Positions 1 through 8,082 of a stretch of DNA of 21,445 bases are shown here, in pieces (position 1 is the stretch's first letter; each line of letters begins with the position of its first letter). The notes under the pieces were generated by a model. It had not been told where the DNA came from, searched no databases, and worked only from the letters and a program-made list of their open reading frames with translations. Source of the stretch: CAYLJV01 sp964554215 (GTDB lineage Archaea; Hadarchaeota; Hadarchaeia; Hadarchaeales; JAGGTB01). The position numbers were made by a program, and so were the translations under genes. Location of the stretch: contig CAZKND010000021.1 in assembly GCA_964554215.1 (NCBI GenBank), positions 1 through 21,445 of the forward strand, written 5' to 3'.

Positions 1-517
1 CTCTATCTTTTTTTACACCTTCTTTGGTGTCTTTGCTCCAATACGTAGAGCCTAGATTTGCTCCGAACGCTCCTCCACTGACCGGGATTATTCCGTTCAA
101 AATGTAGAAGTTGTGTATTTGACTTAGGGCAATCTCCTGGCCACCCATTCTATCTCCACCAACCGCTATACCTGTTCCAACCTTTCCTTTCAGAGCAGTT
201 TCATCTCTGGCCATAAGAGATCTTGTACGGTCCATCATTGTCTTCAATTGGCCGTTTATGCCAATTGTGTAAACGGGGGTGGCTAAAATAATTCCATCGG
301 ACTTCTCTAAAAGAGAGTTTATCTCCTTCATGTCATCATCTTGAATGCATTCTCCGTTTTCGAGGCAATAATCACAGTGTTTGCAGAAATCTATGTCTTT
401 TTGACGCAAGTTCAGGATTTTTGTATCAAGTCCATTTTTCTTTAAAATTTTATTTGCTTCAGATATTACATAATCAGTTGATTCTTTTCTGGGACTGCTG
501 TTTATAGTGAGAATCAA
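1..517 (-). CDS. Iron-sulfur flavoprotein (Isf/NADPH-dependent FMN reductase family), 3' end outside window
   Basis: About 172 residues are visible and the gene runs off the left edge. I start it at a TTG (517-515) because a GAGG Shine-Dalgarno lies about 6 nt upstream and the protein then opens with LILTINSSPRK, the usual flavodoxin-fold first strand and FMN-phosphate loop. Around residues 47-59 it has CKHCDYCLENGEC, the compact C-x2-C-x2-C-x5-C cluster motif of methanogen Isf proteins. ATPVYTIGINGQLKTMMDR further on is the second FMN loop and helix of this fold. Family knowledge: Isf proteins carry FMN and a 4Fe-4S cluster and reduce oxygen, peroxide or other acceptors with ferredoxin electrons in anaerobes. 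The physiological substrate here is inference. It is divergent from the RNase J gene. Confidence 0.85.
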   Translation of the reverse strand, partial: MILTINSSPRKESTDYVISEANKILKKNGLDTKILNLRQKDIDFCKHCDYCLENGECIQDDDMKEINSLLEKSDGIILATPVYTIGINGQLKTMMDRTRSLMARDETALKGKVGTGIAVGGDRMGGQEIALSQIHNFYILNGIIPVSGGAFGANLGSTYWSKDTKEGVKKDR

Positions 518-663
518 AATTTTCCTCTAATTTTCTTTATTTCTTGAGGCCAATTAATACTATTCCTTTGAAAAAAATATTTTAGAACTTTATTTTCCGT
601 TTTTCCTGAATAACCGTCGGAGCATTTTAAAAGATGCATTGTAAACTTTTGAAGGTGACAAAA

Positions 664-1971
664 ATGAAGATTCATACAGTTGGTGGATATGAGAAAGTTG
701 GCGCAAATATGACTGCTATAGAAGTAGAGGGAAAAATTGTAATTTTGGATATGGGCGCCGACATAGAAAGAGTTGTGGATCACGGGCAAAATATCGAAGA
801 GATGAAAACGATTGAGACTATAGAAACTGGAATGGTTCCCGACGATTCAAAAATCAAAGAAAGGAGAGAGGACGTTGAGGCTATTATTGTAGGGCATGGA
901 CATCAAGACCACTGCCGAGGAATTCCGAAATTGGCAAATGCTTATGATTGTCCTATTATCACAGCCCCATATACAGCTGATATAATTGAAAGGTTCGTCA
1001 AGAATGATAGGGAAAATGTAAGCAATGAGATAAAGAGGTTGGAGCCTGGAAGTGAATTTCAGATTTCCAACAATTTCCAATTAGAATTGGTGCCTATAAC
1101 TCATAGCATTCCACATGCCTCAATGATATTTCTCAGGACCACAGATGGTAATATTGCCTATTCGCTTGATTTCAAGTTAGATGAAAATCCCACATTAGGG
1201 CCTCCCATTGATTATGAAAAATTGAAAGAGTTAGGGGAAGAAGGTATAGATGCGTATATAGCTGATTGTACGAGGGCGGATCAAACTGGAAAGACCGATT
1301 CAGAACTAGATGCTAAGAAAGAATTGATGGACATCATATCTTCGGCACAGCATGATTATGAGGGTCTTGTTGTTACTATGTTCTCATCTCATATAGCTAG
1401 GTTAAGAAATGTAATTGAGGCAAATAATTGGGAACGAGACGTGGTATTATTGGGCCGTTCTTTGAAAGAATATACTGCCGATGCAGAAAAGAACGGGTTA
1501 ATTGACTTATCTGGAATAACAATTGGGAGTTATAGAGATGAAGTAGAAAATATTTTGAAAGACGTTGCTCGAAACAAATCGGATTATCTGTTAGTTACCA
1601 CAGGGAATCAGGGAGAACCTAATGCTATGTTGTCCAGGATAGCTAATCAACAGTATCCGTTTCAGATAGCTCCAAGAGACCTCGTAATCTTTTCAAGCGT
1701 CACTATCCCTACCCCGGTTAATGAGTTGAATAGAGAATATTTGAAAAATCGCCTTAAACAAGAAGGGGCGGATTTGGAACTGGATGTTCATTCTCATGGT
1801 CATGCTAAAAGAGAGGGCCATAAAAAGATGATTAACCTGTTGAATCCAAATTGCATTATCCCTGCTCACGGTGGAGAAGAGAAACGGAGCTCTTTGGCAA
1901 GTATTGCAAGGGAAGAAGGAGTAAACAAGGTTAAGACCTCTAAAAACGGCGGAGAGATAAAAATTAATTAG
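664..1971 (+). CDS. rnj: Archaeal RNase J-type metallo-beta-lactamase ribonuclease
   Basis: The 435-aa protein is a beta-CASP metallo-beta-lactamase nuclease. It starts MKIHTVGGYEKVGANMTA, typical of archaeal RNase J. The zinc motif HGHQDH is at residues 78-83, TTGNQGEPNAMLSRIA matches the RNase J loop TGSQGEP, and SHGHAKREGH followed by PAHGG near the C-terminus supply the last metal ligands. Family knowledge: it acts as a 5'-3' exoribonuclease in cytoplasmic mRNA and rRNA processing. An in-frame ATG 30 nt upstream (634) also exists. I prefer 664 because GAAGGTGA lies 5 nt before it and homologous N-termini begin at this point. The stop overlaps the convergent gene by 4 nt. Confidence 0.9.
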   Translation: MKIHTVGGYEKVGANMTAIEVEGKIVILDMGADIERVVDHGQNIEEMKTIETIETGMVPDDSKIKERREDVEAIIVGHGHQDHCRGIPKLANAYDCPIITAPYTADIIERFVKNDRENVSNEIKRLEPGSEFQISNNFQLELVPITHSIPHASMIFLRTTDGNIAYSLDFKLDENPTLGPPIDYEKLKELGEEGIDAYIADCTRADQTGKTDSELDAKKELMDIISSAQHDYEGLVVTMFSSHIARLRNVIEANNWERDVVLLGRSLKEYTADAEKNGLIDLSGITIGSYRDEVENILKDVARNKSDYLLVTTGNQGEPNAMLSRIANQQYPFQIAPRDLVIFSSVTIPTPVNELNREYLKNRLKQEGADLELDVHSHGHAKREGHKKMINLLNPNCIIPAHGGEEKRSSLASIAREEGVNKVKTSKNGGEIKIN

Positions 1972-3161
1972 TTTATTGGTTCAGCAGCGAATCCTATATT
2001 TGATGGGTTTTTGAGAAATTTTATTTCTGTTATTCTACTTTTGTAACCGATTTCACCCATTACTTGGTCCAAGTTACTTTTCCAGTTTATAGGAACATCG
2101 TTTCTTGTAGAGATATAAAGTGTAGTTTCCTCGGGAATTAGTTCGTTTGTTTCTAAGGATGCAATTATCTCTCCGAAAATTCTGTAGAAAATTTCTTCTG
2201 ATAATTTAGCTAAATTGGCTAGACCGTAAGATCTTGCTTTCTTCCCGATTTCTCTAATCCTGTTAAACTTTGAGTTGTTGAACTCCAACTCACATCCAAT
2301 AATCTTAGTATGGTTTTTGTAAGAACGATTCACGTTTATCGGAACTTTGCCAACAGATTTTTTTCCCGAGGGAACCTCACTTACCTTGATAGTTTCACTG
2401 ATTTCAGAAGCAAAATCGGAAACTTCTTCTTCGTAAATCTTTACATTATCTTCAAAAGTAATTTGAGAAATTTCACTGATATTAGAACTTTTATGGGATT
2501 TTATCAAGTTGTCGATTAAATTAAGACCAGAGCCACAAAAAAGACCAGTAACATCGCCTTTTGTATCTTTTTTCGTAACTATCCCCGATAAAAAGGTGGA
2601 TAAATCAAGAAATATATTGTTTGAATTGTCTTTGTTTGGATATTCTTTGGTAAGGATGTTTTTTCCTTTCTTTAGCATCCTACATTTGGATTCATTTGCC
2701 GTAATGAGTGGGGAATTTTTTTGAACAGACAATTGTGAGTTTTCCAATTTATTTTTTGCAGAATTTTTAATTCTATTACTAAGTTCATATATCTCTGGTA
2801 ATGTTTCTAGTTCTGAATAGTCTGACCAATATCCACTGATATAATCGATTCGATTTGTCCTGATGTCATTGGAGAGCTCCTCTAGGTCCTCTAAAATAGT
2901 TTTAACTATTTGGTCTATCGCTTTTCCTGATTTTTTCATTTCTGAACTCTTACGATTTTTTTGAGACCTGAGGATACTTCCGTTAGGATGGAGAACTTCT
3001 CCTAGCAGTTGAAATTCGTTCTCATTTGGATTTTTTTTAATCAACGTACCACTTGAATTCATTTTGCCTATTTCGATGTGTAGAGAAAGTTCTGAATTGT
3101 GTGCTAACTCAGGGGGAGAGACTGTTTCTAAAGAGATGGTATTCAATAAGATTTTGTGCAC
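1968..3161 (-). CDS. Unrecognised 397-aa hypothetical protein
   Basis: I do not recognise a family. The N-terminal 110 residues look like a small alpha/beta domain (LSLHIEIGKMNSSGTLIKK, then GEVLHPNGSILRSQ and a helix of the type IVKTILEDLEEL). The middle (about 140-290) is polar, Ser/Lys/Asn-rich and low in predicted structure. The last 120 residues are again helical and ordered (KFNRIREIGKKARSYGLANLAKLSEE, then TLYISTRND). No membrane segment or metal motif is visible. The start is a GTG at 3161. A possible TATA (about 3177-3187) lies roughly 20-25 nt upstream, which suits a leaderless mRNA, whereas GAGGTG overlaps the start codon itself. An alternative TTG start lies 5 codons in. It is divergent from the methionine synthase pair with a 76-nt shared promoter region. 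Confidence 0.7.
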   Translation of the reverse strand: MHKILLNTISLETVSPPELAHNSELSLHIEIGKMNSSGTLIKKNPNENEFQLLGEVLHPNGSILRSQKNRKSSEMKKSGKAIDQIVKTILEDLEELSNDIRTNRIDYISGYWSDYSELETLPEIYELSNRIKNSAKNKLENSQLSVQKNSPLITANESKCRMLKKGKNILTKEYPNKDNSNNIFLDLSTFLSGIVTKKDTKGDVTGLFCGSGLNLIDNLIKSHKSSNISEISQITFEDNVKIYEEEVSDFASEISETIKVSEVPSGKKSVGKVPINVNRSYKNHTKIIGCELEFNNSKFNRIREIGKKARSYGLANLAKLSEEIFYRIFGEIIASLETNELIPEETTLYISTRNDVPINWKSNLDQVMGEIGYKSRITEIKFLKNPSNIGFAAEPIN

Positions 3162-3204
3162 CTCTATTTACATTGAAGATATAGATTTTTAACAGGTTAT
3201 CACA

Positions 3205-3213
3205 ATATAAAAA
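3205..3213 (+). promoter_or_regulatory. TATA box of the methionine synthase operon
   Basis: ATATAAAAA lies about 25-30 nt upstream of the ATG at 3238. No Shine-Dalgarno precedes that ATG, so transcription probably starts at or next to the start codon (leaderless mRNA). Confidence 0.5.
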
Positions 3214-3237
3214 CCTCAATAATAGTAAAATTAAACG

Positions 3238-4221
3238 ATGGAAATCATAACTGCTAACTTCGGAAGTTATCCTAGAGTAGGTGATGAACCAAACCAGAAT
3301 AGGTTGAGGAAAAAATATCAGAGGAGAAAAAATGGAGAGATAACTGAAGAGGAGTTAGAGGAAGCATATAGGGACTATTCTCGTGAGATAATAAAAGAGC
3401 AAGAGTCAATAGGAGTTGATATTGTAACAGATGGTTTAATCCGTTGGTATGATCCTATTTCTCACTTTGGAAAAGATGTTAAAAATTGCAAAATAGATGG
3501 TTTGAAACGGTTTTTCGATACGAATTTTTATTATAGACAACCGCTGATAGAAGGTTCTATTTTTAGAGAACACCCGATAATATTAAATGAATTTCAGACT
3601 GCTAAAGAATATACTTCAAATGAACTCAAACCTGTGTTGACCGGTCCATTTACTATCTCCACCTTATCGATTAATAATCACTATGAAAATTTTGAGAATT
3701 TGGTTCATGAATGGGGTGAAATACTTGCGGAGGAAGTAAGTGATTTGTCAAGGAATGGAGCTAAAAAGATTCAGATTAATGAACCTAAAATATTAGAAAA
3801 GCCAGAATTTTTTGAAGTCTTTTCTGATGTTATGGGAAAAATTGAAAGAGCTAATGAGGGTTCGGAGCTTTTTTTATATACCTATTTTGGAGATTCTTCA
3901 GGTCTTTATCAAGATTTGCAAGATTTGCCGGTCGATTTATTAGGTTTAGATTTTTTCTATAGTTCTAATCTCACTGAAAAGATTGAAGAGTTCGGTGTAG
4001 AGAAAAACATTGGGTTAGGTTTGGTAAATGGTCGAACTACAGTGATGGAGGAGCCAGAAAAGGTAGTTTCCACTATTGAAAGCTTATTGGATTTCATAGA
4101 TAAAGATAAAATTTATTTAAATCCTTCTTGCGGATTAGAATATTTACCCAGAAATATAGCTATTAAGAAATTGGAAAATATAGTTGATATTTCACAAAAA
4201 TTAGAAGAAGGGATAAAATGA
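3238..4221 (+). CDS. MetE-like TIM-barrel protein lacking the Zn-binding His and Cys
   Basis: The 327-aa protein belongs to the cobalamin-independent methionine synthase (MetE C-terminal/UROD-like) superfamily. It has FGSYPRVG at the N-terminus, VLTGPFTIS at about 133-141, KIQINEPKIL near 178 and NPSCGLEYLPR near 290. The next gene encodes a paralogue with HACYG, ELSN and DPDCG at the Zn sites. Here the same places read YTYFG, DFFY and NPSCG, so His, first Cys and Glu are replaced by Tyr, Tyr and Asp, and only the last Cys remains. It is therefore unlikely to bind the catalytic zinc or activate homocysteine alone. In long MetE enzymes the N-terminal barrel is likewise a Zn-less duplicate, so this may be a separately encoded partner (inference). 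Overlap of 4 nt with the next gene implies coupled translation. The start is leaderless. Confidence 0.85.
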   Translation: MEIITANFGSYPRVGDEPNQNRLRKKYQRRKNGEITEEELEEAYRDYSREIIKEQESIGVDIVTDGLIRWYDPISHFGKDVKNCKIDGLKRFFDTNFYYRQPLIEGSIFREHPIILNEFQTAKEYTSNELKPVLTGPFTISTLSINNHYENFENLVHEWGEILAEEVSDLSRNGAKKIQINEPKILEKPEFFEVFSDVMGKIERANEGSELFLYTYFGDSSGLYQDLQDLPVDLLGLDFFYSSNLTEKIEEFGVEKNIGLGLVNGRTTVMEEPEKVVSTIESLLDFIDKDKIYLNPSCGLEYLPRNIAIKKLENIVDISQKLEEGIK

Positions 4222-5216
4222 AGAAAAGCTTATCAGATTTTGGACTGGATATTCCGATTCTTCCAACAACTTCAGTAGGGAGTCTGCCTAAGCCCCCTAA
4301 ATTGAAGGAATTGAGAAAGAAATATCTAAAAAATGAAATTGAGAGAAGTGATCTATATCCAATCGAGAAGGAAGCGACGGAAAAGTGGATAAAAATCCAA
4401 GAAGAGGTAGGGTTAGACATTCTTGTTGATGGTGAGATGTATAGAGGGGATATGGTATGTTTCTTTGCAAGAAATCTTCAAGGTTTGGAAATCGGAGGAT
4501 TAGTCCGTTCATACGGAAACCGTTATTATAGAAGGCCTGTAATTAAGGAAAAAATTAGGTGGGATGGTCCGATCAGTCTTGATCATTGGAAATTTGCAAA
4601 TTCTTTGACGGAAAAACCTATGAAAGCAATTTTTACCGGTCCATATACTATGATGGATTGGTCTTTTGATGAACACTATCGTTCAAGAGAGGAAGCTTGT
4701 CTCTCCTTTGCAAGAGTTCTTAGAAAAGAGGTAGAATCTTTGGTGGATGCGGGGGCTAAAATCATCCAAATCGATGAACCAGCCCTCTCTGTTAGACCTG
4801 AGGAAATAACTGATTTTGTAGATGATGCTATCAGTATTCTTACGAAGGATTTAGACGCCTATTTCATCATTCACGCATGTTATGGGTCTTTAAATCAGAT
4901 ATATTCTGAAATGTTGGAATTGGACTGTGATAATTTAGATTTAGAACTGTCTAATGATAGTTTCAGGTTAGCCAAAATATTTGATGGTGAGAGCTTTACC
5001 AAAGATATATCCCCTGGAGTAATAGATGTTCATTCTCGGGATATAGAGGGCATTGAGGTTGTAAAATCGAGGATAGATAATTTAATTGATATCTTGGATT
5101 CTCAAGATATATGGGTAGATCCAGATTGCGGTCTAAAAACGCGGAATGAAGAAGAGGCGAAAGAAAAGTTGACTAATATGGTTGAGGCTACTAGAATAGT
5201 GCGTGAAAAACTTTGA
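4218..5216 (+). CDS. metE: Short (core) methionine synthase, MetE C-terminal type
   Basis: This 332-aa protein is the catalytic-type partner. It contains TSVGSLPKP at 14-22, ILVDGEMYRGDM, FTGPYTMMDWS, the homocysteine loop IIQIDEPALSVRPEE near 177-191, HACYG near 218 and VDPDCGLKTRNEEEA near 294. The His and Cys of HACYG, the Glu of LDLELSN and the Cys of DPDCG correspond to the four MetE zinc ligands, so it should bind zinc and methylate homocysteine to methionine. Archaeal short MetE enzymes lack the folate-binding N-terminal barrel and are thought to use methylcobalamin or a corrinoid protein as donor (family knowledge). The donor here is unknown. The gene starts at the ATG of an ATGA overlap with the upstream paralogue. 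Confidence 0.88.
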   Translation: MKKSLSDFGLDIPILPTTSVGSLPKPPKLKELRKKYLKNEIERSDLYPIEKEATEKWIKIQEEVGLDILVDGEMYRGDMVCFFARNLQGLEIGGLVRSYGNRYYRRPVIKEKIRWDGPISLDHWKFANSLTEKPMKAIFTGPYTMMDWSFDEHYRSREEACLSFARVLRKEVESLVDAGAKIIQIDEPALSVRPEEITDFVDDAISILTKDLDAYFIIHACYGSLNQIYSEMLELDCDNLDLELSNDSFRLAKIFDGESFTKDISPGVIDVHSRDIEGIEVVKSRIDNLIDILDSQDIWVDPDCGLKTRNEEEAKEKLTNMVEATRIVREKL

Positions 5217-5277
5217 TTTGGATTGGCGGATAATTAATTTAGATAGTTTTCTTTCTAAAGTGAACAAAATAAAATCA

Positions 5278-6000
5278 TTATTCATTATTCAACTGTTGGA
5301 TTCTTTTGTCCATCTTTGCGTCTGCTCTTATCACACTTTCTTCAGAATTAACAATCTCTCTCCACTTTTTTACGATATCTTTTTTCTCCATGGGTATGGA
5401 ATTGTAATTTTTGGTATATGCTTTTATCCCCTCTTTTTCAGAAGATATCTCTTGAACTTTGATTTCAGATATATCAAAACCGATTAGCTCGGATAAATCT
5501 TTTAATGATTTTTTTAATTCACTTGTGGATTCAGCTTTCCAAGCTATGATCCAAGCAATTAAGAATTTCTTTTCTTCTTTTCTTCTCTTGATATTTTTAA
5601 CTAGGATTTTTCCTATTTTGGATATTCTCTGCGAGGGGTTTGAGGTTTTCATAAAATATCCATTGGCACCTAATTTTAGTGCGTCCTGTGAGGTTTCTTC
5701 CCCTCCCTTCCCAGTAAATAGATAGTATAATGTTCCTATCCCCTTCTTTCTAACTTCCTTCAGGAGGTCTAATCCGTCCATTTTAGGCATTTTATAGTCG
5801 GCTAAGATTGCGTCATAGTTGTTTTCTTCAATGTGTTCGAGGGCTTTTTCGCTGGATTGGGCTGTCTCTACTTTCAGATTATCGTTACTTCTCTCAAGAT
5901 GTAGTTTAAGCAATTCAAGAATGTCTCTCTCGTCATCTATGGCCAATACTTTGTATTTTCCTTTTTCCTCTTCATCCGATGATTTACTTAACAAATCCAT
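5278..6000 (-). CDS. Response regulator: receiver domain plus unrecognised C-terminal domain
   Basis: About 240 residues. Counting from a TTG one codon further upstream (6003), the receiver domain spans about 17-135, with the acidic pair D23/D24, phospho-acceptor D69 in ADYKMPKMDG, T97 in LFTGKGGEE and K119 in YFMKT. The remaining 105 residues form a predicted mixed helix/strand domain (FLIAWIIAWKAESTSELKKSL, then GFDISEIKVQEI) that is not an HTH I recognise, so DNA binding cannot be claimed. I prefer the ATG at 6000, since GTGA lies about 5 nt upstream. A TATA-like ATTTAAAT sits at 6058-6065. No histidine kinase is encoded in the window. LFTGKG is common in euryarchaeal receiver domains, and the same words occur in the regulator at 13770-14219. 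Confidence 0.82.
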   Translation of the reverse strand: MDLLSKSSDEEEKGKYKVLAIDDERDILELLKLHLERSNDNLKVETAQSSEKALEHIEENNYDAILADYKMPKMDGLDLLKEVRKKGIGTLYYLFTGKGGEETSQDALKLGANGYFMKTSNPSQRISKIGKILVKNIKRRKEEKKFLIAWIIAWKAESTSELKKSLKDLSELIGFDISEIKVQEISSEKEGIKAYTKNYNSIPMEKKDIVKKWREIVNSEESVIRADAKMDKRIQQLNNE

Positions 6001-6114
6001 CAAATCACGATTACTAATTTGTTGTCCTAATTTTAAAACTAAAGTATAGATAGCATTATTTAAATGCTAATCGTCTGCATTTTAGAAATAAGTGATTCTA
6101 AGGGATTAACTGGA

Positions 6115-6122
6115 TTTAAAAG
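6115..6122 (+). promoter_or_regulatory. TATA box upstream of the SemiSWEET-like gene
   Basis: TTTAAAAG lies about 60 nt before the ATG at 6177. This would leave a leader of about 30 nt that includes the GAGGAG ribosome binding site. Confidence 0.35.
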
Positions 6123-6176
6123 CTTATGGGACGAAGTTTTTTCTGTTATGAGAAAGACCATTAATAAGAGGAGAGC

Positions 6177-6419
6177 ATGTCTGAGATAGTAGAAATAATA
6201 GGATTATTAGGGATTGGATTAATTGTAGCGGGATTCGGTTATGAAATGATTAGGACAATTAGCGTCAAGAGATGTGATATGAATAGGTATGTTATAAGTA
6301 TATTCATAGCGGCATCACTTCTATTGCTTTTTTACGCCTACAGCCTTGGCGATCATATCTTTATGGCATTGAATACCATACTAGTAGGTATAAACATAGT
6401 CAATTTCTATTATGCTTAA
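6177..6419 (+). CDS. Small three-helix membrane protein, SemiSWEET/PQ-loop-like
   Basis: The 80-aa protein has three hydrophobic segments (about 5-24, 39-57 and 62-79) separated by the basic loop IRTISVKRCDMN. Layout and spacing resemble SemiSWEET/PQ-loop half-transporters: a first helix followed by a PQ-like turn and a Lys/Arg-rich loop, a second helix ending in FYAYSLGD, and a third helix holding a conserved Asn (ALNTILVGIN). The usual Pro-Gln pair reads Tyr-Glu here, so the assignment is by pattern only and sugar transport is not shown. GAGGAG lies 5 nt before the ATG. It is followed at 22 nt by the flavodoxin-type gene and probably shares its transcript. Confidence 0.6.
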   Translation: MSEIVEIIGLLGIGLIVAGFGYEMIRTISVKRCDMNRYVISIFIAASLLLLFYAYSLGDHIFMALNTILVGINIVNFYYA

Positions 6420-6440
6420 TTAGAATAGGAGTGAATAATT

Positions 6441-6923
6441 ATGATTCAAGTATTAATCGGTTATTATTCTAAAAGTGGAACTACCAAAACCATGGCTAAA
6501 GAGATAGCCGAAGGAGCTTCAGAAGAGGACTCGGACGTTGAAGTGGTTTTGAAAAGTATTGAAGAAATAGATCTAGAAGAAGTCCTTAACTATGAAGCTA
6601 TTATTTTAGGATCTCCGACTTATTACGGTTCACCAGCTGCACAGATTGAAAAATTTATAGATGAAAGTGTGTCCCACCATGGGGATTTAGAGGGTATAAT
6701 AGGAGGAGCGTTTGCCTCCAGTGCAAATAAAGCAGGTGGAAATGAGACCACAATACTCTCAATACTTAAAAGCATGCTCATTCATGGAATGATAATTAAA
6801 GGAATACCAGATGGAGACCATTACGGACCTGTTGTAGTGGGAGATCCCTCAGATGAAGAATTAAATCAATGTAGATCATATGGTAGTGAAATAGTCCGTT
6901 TAGTAAAATCTGTAAATAGCTAA
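6441..6923 (+). CDS. Flavodoxin-fold NAD(P)H:quinone oxidoreductase-like protein (WrbA-like)
   Basis: This 160-aa protein opens MIQVLIGYYSKSGTTKTMA: a beta strand followed by the S-K-S-G-T-T-x-T loop that binds FMN phosphate. The second flavin loop is GSPTYYGSPAAQIEKFID at about 58-75, and GGAFASSANKAGGNETTIL near 89-107 is the third, typical of flavodoxin/WrbA proteins. It is shorter than WrbA (about 200 aa) and has no Cys cluster. A cytosolic electron-transfer or quinone-reducing role is inferred from the fold. The ATG is preceded by GGAGTGA. It sits between the SemiSWEET-like gene and mptE on the same strand with gaps of 21 and 32 nt. Confidence 0.85.
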   Translation: MIQVLIGYYSKSGTTKTMAKEIAEGASEEDSDVEVVLKSIEEIDLEEVLNYEAIILGSPTYYGSPAAQIEKFIDESVSHHGDLEGIIGGAFASSANKAGGNETTILSILKSMLIHGMIIKGIPDGDHYGPVVVGDPSDEELNQCRSYGSEIVRLVKSVNS

Positions 6924-6955
6924 CCTAACTCTCTTTCTCAGCTACAGATGATAAT

Positions 6956-7678
6956 TTGAACTGGAATATATGGAAGGATAAATACCGAGAAATAAGTGAA
7001 GAACTAGCTCTAGATGAGGACAAAGATAGAGAAGCAGCTCGAGTTTTGAGCAGATTAATACCTGAAGAACCCCTGGTTAGTCCAAAAAATATGGTTGAAA
7101 ATACGGATTGTATTGTTTTTGGAGCGGGGCCGTCGCTAACGCAAGATTTGGAAAAAATCAGTCGGAGAAACTGGTTCGATAAAGTTCTGATAACGGCCGA
7201 TGGAGCAACTTCGGCTCTACTGGATCGTAAAGTTCCAGATATCGTCGTGACGGACTTAGATGGAAATGTAGAGGATCAGATCAAAGCTTGGGAGAAAGGT
7301 GCTTGGATTTTCGTTCACGCCCATGGGGATAACGTGGAAAAATTAAGAGAATTTGTACCTAAATTCGATGAAAGGATTATAGGGACAACTCAGATAGAAC
7401 CCCATTCAAAACTATACAACTTTGGAGGGTTTACCGACGGAGATAGAGCTGCATTTGTAGCCGATGAATTAGGAGCTTCAAAGATATATTTAGCAGGGAT
7501 GGATTTAGGCGAAGAAATAGGGAGATATGGCGAGACTGAAAGGCCAGACCAGAAATTGAAAAAATTAGAGATTTGCAAAGATTTGCTTTCCTGGATGGCC
7601 GATGAATTGGATGTAAACGTGGTTAACATCACTTCTGACGGAGATAACATACCCCAAATACCTGAAAAAGAGCTTTGA
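6956..7678 (+). CDS. mptE: 6-hydroxymethyl-7,8-dihydropterin pyrophosphokinase MptE
   Basis: The 240-aa protein matches the archaeal MptE family (COG1634/DUF115). It has GAGPS at 56-60, ADGA at 81-84, VTDLDG at 98-103, HAHGDN at 121-126, NFGGFTDGDRA at 155-165 and GMDLG at 181-185. Family knowledge: MptE transfers pyrophosphate from ATP to 6-hydroxymethyl-7,8-dihydropterin, a step in making tetrahydromethanopterin or folate in archaea that lack bacterial FolK. The start is a TTG at 6956. Only a weak GATGAT precedes it, but the next ATG comes after position 40. Its presence agrees with the methionine synthase and thymidylate synthase genes nearby, since all use pterin-linked one-carbon units. 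Confidence 0.92.
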   Translation: MNWNIWKDKYREISEELALDEDKDREAARVLSRLIPEEPLVSPKNMVENTDCIVFGAGPSLTQDLEKISRRNWFDKVLITADGATSALLDRKVPDIVVTDLDGNVEDQIKAWEKGAWIFVHAHGDNVEKLREFVPKFDERIIGTTQIEPHSKLYNFGGFTDGDRAAFVADELGASKIYLAGMDLGEEIGRYGETERPDQKLKKLEICKDLLSWMADELDVNVVNITSDGDNIPQIPEKEL

Positions 7679-7697
7679 ACGACAACTCAATATTATT

Positions 7698-8036
7698 CTA
7701 ACAAGTCAGATGTAAAGCTGCCACGGCTTCTTTCTCATCACAAACCTCATTGTATTTTTGGCAAGCATCTTCAGTCTTCTCAGCTATAATCTCTATTCCC
7801 TCATCTCTCAAGGCGTCCACGGTTTTTTCCGATATTTCTACCTTGCCATAAGCTCCGGTCCCTATGACGAGCATTTCTGGAGAGAACTCTAAAATATCTT
7901 CAATATCTTCAGGTCGTACCTTGTGCCCATCTCTACGCCACCAATCATCCTTAACTTCATCTGGAAAAATCTTTAAATCGTTTGAATATCGCTCGCCATC
8001 CACAATTATCTTGCCGAAAGAATAGGAATCAATCAA
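7698..8036 (-). CDS. Mth938-domain protein
   Basis: The 112-aa protein has the layout of the Mth938-like family: IDSYSFGKIIVDGERYSND, WWRRDGHKVRPEDI, then LVIGTGAYGKVEI and a Cys-ending AALHLTC. The family includes archaeal MTH938 and the mitochondrial complex I assembly factor NDUFAF3. The archaeal role is unknown. The start is a TTG at 8036 with an excellent GAGGTG about 5 nt upstream, so I trust it over later ATGs. It converges on mptE with only 19 nt between the stops, and lies downstream of the rhomboid gene with a 46-nt gap. Confidence 0.85.
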   Translation of the reverse strand: MIDSYSFGKIIVDGERYSNDLKIFPDEVKDDWWRRDGHKVRPEDIEDILEFSPEMLVIGTGAYGKVEISEKTVDALRDEGIEIIAEKTEDACQKYNEVCDEKEAVAALHLTC

Positions 8037-8082
8037 GAGAACACCTCATTTCAAAATTAAACATTTCAAACCATAAAACAGT

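Noticed and set aside
634..663. Ten-residue N-terminal extension of RNase J
   Set aside because: The ribosome binding site and family N-terminus both point to the ATG at 664.
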